Assembly: GCA_023374045.1 (NCBI GenBank)
Contig: CM041776.1
Location: 476,893,375 to 476,957,374, forward strand
Source: Limonium bicolor
Taxonomy: Eukaryota; Streptophyta; Magnoliopsida; Caryophyllales; Plumbaginaceae
Reading direction: 5' to 3'
DNA: 64,000 nucleotides
Shown: piece after piece, positions 57,338-64,000 of the stretch
Layout of the letters: each line of letters opens with the position of its first letter
Numbering within the stretch: the first letter of the stretch is position 1
Notes under the pieces: model-generated
Told to the model about the DNA's origin: nothing
Database searches by the model: none
What the model saw: the letters and a program-made list of their open reading frames with translations, nothing else
Translations under genes and position numbers: made by a program

Positions 57338-58241
57338 CGTCTCAGGACGCCATCTATCAATCATAGCACTAATGATGCCCGTGCAGTTATTCAACCTCAG
57401 ATTTGCTGGCCCAAAAAAACCAGCTCTAGCAACATACAGTAATATAGCATCATGTGAGGCTGTAGCACCCTTCCAGCAGGATCTGGTTTTTAATGTTCTG
57501 TTTCGGTATTGTACGTATCTCTACATTCCGTACGAATTACAATTTAATAGATCACTAATAACAATTGTAATAAATTAATCATCCAACCAGTAAGAAATAT
57601 CAAACACATAAAAATAGTCCTAATAATAATAGATTAACTACAATAGAATCATCTACACATTAAATTAGTAATTTATTATACAATTTAGAAAACAATCATT
57701 CACTTAAACTGTTTCAAATAAATAATTAAACTAATCAACTACATATAGTAAATGTTAATTAACTAAACCATATATAATTAACTAGAATATAATTTACAAA
57801 AATTACTATAGTACATTATCTACAATTAAGTCATACGGTGCATAAACTAAACAATTACATTGGATTAACAATTAAACTTAACTACTGTTATGTAGACAGA
57901 TAATATAATCCACCTATACTTAAATAATCCCACATACTAAAAAAATTACTTATACTCATTATATAAAAAAACTATGATTATTTTTAACTATTAGTCTACA
58001 ATTAACAATTATGGTACAATATCTAGAACATTTTATTTAACTACATCAAATAACTAAATACACTACTAATGTTAATTGTTAACCTATTATAACATATATA
58101 CAATAATAATGCAATATAAATTAATTAGTACATACTAACCGGGTCATCAGAGGCATACACAGCAGATATGAGAGTCGTCTGCAAACTGAATGGCTGCGAC
58201 TCCAGCGGACCTTGTTCACCCATCTGATATTGGTCTCCTAT
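57338..58241 (-). pseudogene. PMD/MAIN-like gene, copy 1 (truncated)
   Basis: Reverse-strand copy of the plant mobile domain gene at 61940-63731. Exon 1 is 58241-58140, with ATA at the position of the copy 2 start codon, and it reads GDQYQMGEQGPLESQPFSLQ. The donor CCG/GTTAG is intact. The intron is 57521-58139 (619 bases, AT-rich) with an acceptor TGTAG. Exon 2 (57520 to about 57338) stays open through SCWKGATASHDAIL, VARAGFFGPANLRLN and RWRPETH, then breaks off in the middle of the PMD domain. The open frame at 57333-57578 on the + strand is its antisense shadow. Confidence 0.82.
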
Positions 58242-58374
58242 ATTGTAGATTCTACGAAAACAAATGATGTCAGAGGAGAGTGCAAATGAGAGGAGAGGAT
58301 TTGGAAGGATTTGGAGGAGTTGGGAAAAAATGAGGCTTGTGTTCAACCATTCGTACGCGATGCATTGTTTTATA

Positions 58375-58456
58375 GGGGCTTTGTACTGAAGCCGATAATT
58401 CATTTATCGGCATTCAGAAGCCGATAAATGAATTATCGGCTTTAGTACAAAGCCCC
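58375..58456. repeat. Perfect-type hairpin A upstream of PMD copy 1
   Basis: 37-base arms with one mismatch and an 8-base loop. Arms start GGGGCTTTGTACT and centre on GCCGATAA...TTATCGGC. It overlaps the region where the copy 1 TATA-like TTTTATA (reverse TATAAAA, near 58368-58374) lies. Confidence 0.92.
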
Positions 58457-58471
58457 AACGGTCATTTTTAT

Positions 58472-58545
58472 CCTTGTACTGAAGCCGAAAATTCATTTAT
58501 CGGCTTCTGAATGCCGATAAATGAATTATCGGCTTCAGTACAAGG
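58472..58545. repeat. Hairpin B upstream of PMD copy 1
   Basis: 33-base arms with one mismatch and an 8-base loop, the same sequence type as hairpin A (CCTTGTACTGAAGCCGA arm). The two hairpins are 15 bases apart. Confidence 0.92.
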
Positions 58546-61249
58546 AAAAAAACCAGTTTTCGGGTATTGTGTGACAATTCGACTGTTTATGGGTATTGAG
58601 GGGGGAGACTGACCGTCCCCTGGAAATTTTCCAGATATGTTAAATCATACTCAAATTAAAAAATTATAGTAGGAGGGAGAAAGTGCGGAAAATTGTTTTG
58701 AAGGGTTTTAAGGTTATTTATAATAGGAGTTTTTAATATGGTTACATAGGTGATAAATTAAAAATGTTCTATAATGGTGTGGATTTCACCAATTTTCTCT
58801 CTCCAAAGTTCTTAACTAAGAGCCCCACTTGTTATGACACAATGGATCTCACATATGTGTATGTCTCTCTTTTATATATTCTCTCACATCTAAATAGAGT
58901 AATAGTTTATTGGTTGTTCATTAAGAAGGAGAAGATTAAGAAACTTTTTTATCATAGTGAATAGAGTTTATTAAGTAATAAAATATAATTTTTAGATGAC
59001 ATGGAACCTATGAATGTGGTAGGAAACTCAAATCCATTGTGCATGTCCTAAGAAATATTTCAGAGGGCAGAGCAGAAAGAAAATAAATAATAAAGTGACG
59101 ATGCAGGGATCTTCGACGAACACGTATACGACATTAACTTCGATGAGGAGATACGAGGGGCGTATTCAAAAGTATTTTTATGCATTTATACTTGTTTTAA
59201 GTTAATTTCAGGTAAAAAAATGTAGACCTTAAATGGTAAAATATTGTCCAAAATGTGAAAAAATGGATAGTATGGCCGTGATGCGGGTGCCAAAGCCTGG
59301 GGGCCGCTGCCGACGTAATATGAGGTGTTTGAGCCGATTTCTTCGGACCCAGCTTAGGTGGACTTCTGATGGAAACTTTTAAACTCCACTCCCCCTGGAG
59401 AGGAATCAGGAAACGAAGAAGAGAAGGAGTGGGTGGACTCGAATAGTAGTCCATTGAAAACGGGATAGTCCTCCTTGGCACGTGCTATCTACCTCCACCC
59501 TCTCTTCCCAACCTGGCGACATGGAAACTTTACCTCTATACAGAGATAAAGGGACTAGGGCATCGGTAAAGATTGTGGGGACCAAATCTAGCCAACCCCA
59601 ATGTGTGGGAGCCCCAAGCTGATGTGTTTGGCCCTTGCTAAAGCCATTCAACTTTGGTGCGATGAGGCTCCATCAAAGTCTCCCCATCTCACGCCACCAC
59701 TACCGCTCCTCCTTAGGTGATGAGCTAGGCTCAGAGATCACCACCGCTCCCCCTCAAAGTAGAGTGACAGTGATCTCATAGATTCCCTCGAGACGACCTC
59801 CACTTAATGAAGTTCAAAAAAATTAGATTGTTAAGGAGAAAGTTTTAAAAGGATGATTTTTTCAAAAACATTAGATATTTTTTAGTGGATAAAACATTTA
59901 TTAATTTGAAATTGAGTAGAAAAAAGTAGAAGTTATTCCAGAAGCTCTCCAAAGCTGAAAAAACCAAAGGTTATTTGTATTCCTAGAAGAAAGACACTTA
60001 AAATTTGCAAAAATAGCATGGTTATTTGGTCAAAAATCTAATCTTTAAGGTTTGAAAGATATGAGAATTTTGGGACAATGTACCCTTGTGGTACACAGCA
60101 CAGCATCAGGTATATCAAAAATAAACTTACCCATGGTGAATTCGTGGAACTTGATCATAGAGGTTGTTTTATCTAATCCGTAGAACTTGAGTTGTTGAGT
60201 TTTTTTCCATTAGTGAGGTAGTAGTGAAGATTTGTAACATACCGAATTTCTAGCGTATTTAAAGTGGTATAATTAAACAGTTCCAATTTAAAAAAGCGCA
60301 CTAGAATTAAAAACCTACACCGGGTATTACCGTCACACTTAACAATCCGAGTGCTAAGGCTTAAAACCACTTATACAAATGAATTATCCCTATAAATCTT
60401 AATTATATAATATGTGAACTCTAATAGCTCTAAATTTGTATTCAATATGAAATATTACTAAATAATGTGCTACTAAAACTAAGGTCAATGTTTGCTAAAA
60501 GAATGTGATCCAACTAAGTTATGATGTTTCATACCGCATAAAGGGACCGTGAAAATCAATGAAATTGAGTAAATATCACCTCACCCTGTACAATTATCTA
60601 CTCTTTAAAACTTTTGCTCAAACACAGAAATACAAATCATTGACATTAATATCACCTTTCATTTCTACACCCGACAACCCAAATTTAATCAATAAGTAGT
60701 AGTAATTAAATTCACAATAACCCTACAAATCCAACATCATAATATTTATCATCATTTAATCTTCAAAAATCTAATCCAGAACTCCACCACCGGAATTCAA
60801 CCACAACTGAGACCATACATTAACCATCAGAATGACCGTAACCGAGTTTGTACACCTAACCTCACTCCAAGTCCTTATGTGTGCACACTGCCGTATAAGT
60901 ACTATCGACATTGTAGAAGTAGATCATTGAGCTTGGTCATGGTCTTGTGACTCAACGACCCAGTAATAACAATAAGTGGCCTCATAGGTAAATTTGTGCC
61001 TTATCGGCATATTCCAAAAGGGAATACCAAATTTCCATCCAATATCCATATTCCATAATTTCATAGTTTCTTAGTTATAAATGTTTACGACTTCAACAAT
61101 TAAATAATAAACTAAACTTGTTACTAATATCTTATAGATGTTATGCACATAACATATACTCCACCAACATGTCAAACCATACAATTCACCAATTAAGAAT
61201 TTATTTATAAAATTCTCCCAAAAATTATCCACCAAACAATTCAAATGGA
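58546..61249. other. Spacer between inverted PMD copies, no supported gene
   Basis: AT-rich in most parts, with a GC-richer segment at 59260-59790 where an open frame on the reverse strand (59651-59406) reads GWLDLVPTIFTDALVPLSLY; I do not recognise it. 58700-59060 has a MITE-like look (TA-rich, an AATGGTGTGGATTT-type start) but no clear terminal repeats. 60232-61250 begins TTTGTAACATACCGAATTTC, which may be an old LTR end. Confidence 0.5.
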
Positions 61250-61610
61250 AAATTTCCCGGAAGCGGGTGGTTGGGGGGGGGGGGGGTCAATTCCCCAGAG
61301 AGTGCCATTCTCCTTCTATTTCCCGGAAACAGTTTTTTTTTTGCTTGTATAGAAGCCGATAATTCAATTATCGGCATCTCGGCTTCAGTACAAAGCCCCT
61401 ATAAAACAACACCTCGCGTTGCCAGATTGTAACACATGCTTCATTTTTTTTCAATCTCCTCCAAATCCTTCCAAAACCCTCTCCTCTCATTTACACTCTC
61501 TTTTAAAATCTTTTGTTTTCGTAGAGCAATATATGAGACCAATATCATATGGGTGAACAAGGTCCACTGGAGTCGCAGCCTTTGAGTTTGCAGACGACTC
61601 ACATATCTGC
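61250..61610 (+). repeat. Partial tandem duplicate of PMD copy 2 promoter and exon 1
   Basis: It matches 61611-62019 starting at the AAAATTTCCCGGAAG phrase, including the purine run (14 G at 61273-61286), the GCCGATAATTCAATTATCGGC palindrome, TATAAAA at 61402-61408 and part of exon 1 up to ACTCACATATCTG. The start codon context and palindrome are degraded and the copy ends inside exon 1. Confidence 0.85.
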
Positions 61611-61761
61611 GGAAAATTTCCCGGAAGTGAGTGGTTGGGGGGTCAATTCCCCAGAGAGTGCCATTCTCATTCTATTCCCCGGAAACGGGTTTTTTTGCTT
61701 GTGTAGAAGCTGATAATTGAATTATCGGCTTTTATACAAGCCAAAATGTGACCGTTGGATA

Positions 61762-61816
61762 TTTGTACTGAAGCCGATAATTCAATTATCGGCTTCAGTA
61801 CAAAGCCCCTATAAAA
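61762..61816 (+). promoter_or_regulatory. PMD copy 2 promoter: 21-base perfect palindrome next to TATA box
   Basis: Perfect 21-base inverted arms with one central base at 61762-61804 (arm core ACTGAAGCCGATAATT), followed five bases later by TATAAAA at 61810-61816 and the ATG at 61940. The close fit of palindrome and TATA box recurs in the tandem duplicate and at copy 1. Confidence 0.8.
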
Positions 61817-61939
61817 CAACACCTCGTGTTGCCAGATTGTAACACATGCTTCATTTTTTTCAATCTCCTTCAAATCCTTCCAAAATCCTCTCCTCTCATT
61901 TACACTCTCTTTTAAAATCTTTTGTTTTTGTATAGCAAT

Positions 61940-63731
61940 ATGGGAGACCAATATCAGATGGGTGAACAAGGTCCACTGAAGTCGCAGCCTATCAGTTTGC
62001 AGACGACTCACATATCTGATGTGTATGCCTCTGACGACCCGCTTAGTATTTATTAATTAATTTTTATTACACTATTAATGTATATATGTTATAATAGGTT
62101 AACAATTAACATTAGTAGTTTATTTAGTTATTTGATGTAGTTAAATAAAAAGTTATCTTTTCTACCATTATTATTAATTGTAGAATAATTAGTTAAATTA
62201 AATCATAGTTTTAATATAATGACTCAAAGTAATTATTAATTGTAGAATAATTAGTTAATAGTTGTTTAACAAAATGTTATTTTTTGGTATGTAATAGTAT
62301 CTATCTACGTAATAGTAGTTTATTTTAGTTTAATTGTTAATTCAATGTGTATTTCTATGTATATTTGTTAGTTAATACTTAGTTACATATTGTTTATATT
62401 ATCTATCTACGTAATAGTAGTTTAGTTTAATTGTTAATTCCATGTAATTGTTTAGTTTATGCACCGTATGATTTAATTGTAGATAATGTACCCTAGTTTT
62501 TTTTTGATAATTTGGGCTAGTAGCCATTTATTATAAAAAAGATTATCCTGCGATGCAGGCGGACCGGTATAACGGGCCTCGTTAAAACCTTCACAAGCAA
62601 AACCCAGTGGGAAAAAGCTTATGAAGGAAAAAGTGTACCCACCATGTCCAAATACAAACCTACATAACCAACTAGGAATCTAAAGAAGAGGTCCACAACG
62701 AGCACATGGGGATATATATTTTAGTTAATTATATATGGTTTAGTTAAATAACACATACTACATGTAGTTGTTTAGTTTAATTATTTGTTTGAAACAGTTT
62801 AAGTGAATGCTTGTTTTTTAAATTGTATAATCAATTACTAATTTAAGGTGTAGAGGATTCTATTGTAGTTAATCTATTATTATTAGAATTATTTTCATGT
62901 GTTTGATATTTCTTAGTGGTTGGATGATTAATTTATTAGAATTAGTATTAGTAATCTATTAAACTATAATTTGTATGGAATGCAGATATATGCACAATAC
63001 AGAAATAGAACGTTGAAAACTAGATCTTGCTGGAAGGGTGCTACAGCCCCACATGATGCTATCTTACCCTACGTTGCTAGAGCTGGTTTTTTTGGGCCAG
63101 TGAATCTGAGGTTGAATAACTGCACGGGCATCATTAGTGTTATGATTGATAGATGGCGTCCTGAGACACACACATTTTTGATGTCATTTGGGGAGGTCAG
63201 CATAACCTTAGTGGATGTATGTATTTTGTTTGACCTTGCTATTGAGGGGTTACCCATCTGTCACTCTACAAGTAATGTGGATGTGAATGTTATATGTCAA
63301 CGGCTTCTTGGTGATGTCCCCCCTTCTTACAAGGGGAATCATATACCAATTGCTTGGTTGGCTGAGAGATTTATGGAGACGGACGATGATTTTGGTCAGT
63401 ATGATGATATCATTCATCAGCAGCACGCTAGAGCCTACATTCTCAGACTGATTGGAGCGCTACTGTTCCCCAACTCTAATGGGGATAAAGTTGATGTGAG
63501 TTATCTGAGACTACTAGAGGACTTTGACTACAGTGGTAGGCTGAGCTGGGGGTCCGCGCTTCTTGCACATTTCTATAGGGAGATGTGTAATGAGACCAAG
63601 TTCGACACAAAGTATCTGAATGGCTGTAGCAAGCTGCTCACCGTCTGGGCGTATGAGCGTATTCCTGCATTCAGGCCACGACTCAGCGCTGATCGAGTAA
63701 ATCTCTCACCTCACCTTTCCCTTGCCCATAG
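61940..63731 (+). pseudogene. PMD/MAIN-like gene, copy 2
   Basis: Plant mobile domain protein gene related to MAIN/MAIN-LIKE proteins and to transposon PMD ORFs; its biochemical role is unknown, and Arabidopsis MAIN proteins act in genome stability and silencing. Exon 1 (61940-62041) reads MGDQYQMGEQGPLKSQPISL. Its donor is CCG/CTTAG instead of GTTAG in copy 1, so normal splicing may be lost. The intron is 62042-62985 and its acceptor is ATGCAG. Exon 2 (62986-63731) is fully open and covers most of PMD: VARAGFFGPVNLRL, MIDRWRPETHTF, GEVSITLVDVCILF, HARAYILRLIGALLFP, SWGSALLAHFYREMC, LLTVWAYERIPAFRPR. It is cut by an LTR at 63732. Confidence 0.85.
62490..62722 (-). mobile_element. Probable SINE or LINE fragment inside the PMD intron
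   Basis: The intron of copy 1 lacks this block; flanks resume as AGTTAATTATATATGG in both copies. It starts with a T9 run at 62497-62505 (a reversed poly-A tail) and includes phrases such as AAAACCCAGTGGG and AGGAAAAAGTGTA that recur widely in plant genomes. No complete ends or clear duplication are visible. Confidence 0.5.
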
Positions 63732-64000
63732 TGTAGACACCAAATTCTCACCCCATAAAGCAAATTTCGAAATAATAAGAGGGGTCGTCGCCTTTCTTTT
63801 TCAAACATATTAGCGTGCATGTCATAACGAAGCCGTCATTTTATAACCTTTTTTCAAAGCATTTCATAAAAACACGATGTTCCAAAAAATGAATTTTTAA
63901 ACAATAATCCGGTTTTAAACCCATTCATCTTGCTTTATTTACTTATCTTATTCTTTACATTCCACAATTTCATGTTCCTTACGAAGAAAACGATTCATTT
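63732..64000 (+). mobile_element. Start of another LTR retrotransposon (truncated by window)
   Basis: TGTAGACACCAAATTCTCACCC has the TG start and overall form of a Tat/Ogre-like LTR, similar in type to the family B LTR start (TGTTATACCCAAA). It interrupts the PMD exon; the PMD frame continues only by chance to 63813. The far end is outside the window. Confidence 0.6.

Noticed and set aside
58700..59060. Possible MITE
   Set aside because: TA-rich with a partly mirrored AATGG...CCATT phrase, but no convincing terminal inverted repeats or target duplication.
59197..59651. Reverse-strand frames with GWLDLVPTIFTDALV as a gene
   Set aside because: Short, no start context, no recognised family and broken by a shift within 250 bases; left as unidentified.
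61273..61286. Run of 14 G as a possible quadruplex or switch
   Set aside because: A single homopolymer that is shorter in the tandem duplicate; prone to sequencing error.

Overview
The window looks like intergenic heterochromatin from a repeat-rich flowering plant genome, probably a eudicot. Almost all of it is LTR retrotransposon sequence, nested and partly decayed. At the right end there are two copies of a plant mobile domain (PMD/MAIN-like) gene. I see no rRNA, tRNA, CRISPR array or clearly intact housekeeping gene.

Layout. (1) 1-21919: Element 1, a reverse-strand Ty3/gypsy element of Tekay/Del chromovirus type. Its left LTR runs off the window. Its right LTR is split by a family B LTR element (8501-16550, target duplication ccgag) and by a solo family B LTR (17473-19247, target duplication tatac). 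(2) 21920-22665: an integrase fragment and a reversed family B LTR scrap. (3) 22669-46780: a forward Athila-type element whose gag is broken by Element 2 and which has gag, protease and an env-like ORF but no reverse transcriptase or integrase. (4) 24441-39175: Element 2, a nearly complete forward Tekay-type element with 4.2 kb LTRs. (5) 46781-57056: old LTR-like AT-rich sequence holding a solo LTR of the Element 2 family (48527-53071, target duplication tcatt). (6) 57057-63731: PMD gene copies in inverted orientation around an AT-rich spacer. The right copy is cut by the start of another LTR at 63732.

The main discovery candidate is shared by Elements 1 and 2. Between the Gag zinc knuckles and the protease, both carry a complete AlkB-type 2-oxoglutarate/Fe(II) dioxygenase domain. 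The HxD, distal His and RxNxTxR motifs are all readable. The domain most resembles plant ALKBH1-group proteins. In both elements it is the last exon of a four-exon gag-zinc knuckle-AlkB gene whose three short GT-AG introns keep the same positions and phases. An AATAAA signal lies about 70 bases after the AlkB stop in both, and protease-RT-RNase H-integrase-chromodomain then follows as a separate frame. This suggests that a spliced, early-polyadenylated transcript makes Gag-AlkB while the unspliced RNA is the genome and pol message. The LTRs of the two elements are not obviously alignable, so the arrangement seems to have been kept through family divergence.

A second pattern is that every LTR family here carries clusters of short inverted repeats built on GTCCGG/CCGGAC/GGTCGG cores.

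Both coding regions of Elements 1 and 2 have stops and frameshifts. Many differences between the two LTRs of Element 2 are single-base or homopolymer indels, so some breaks could be assembly errors rather than true mutations. All family calls rest on reading motifs by eye; no search was run.
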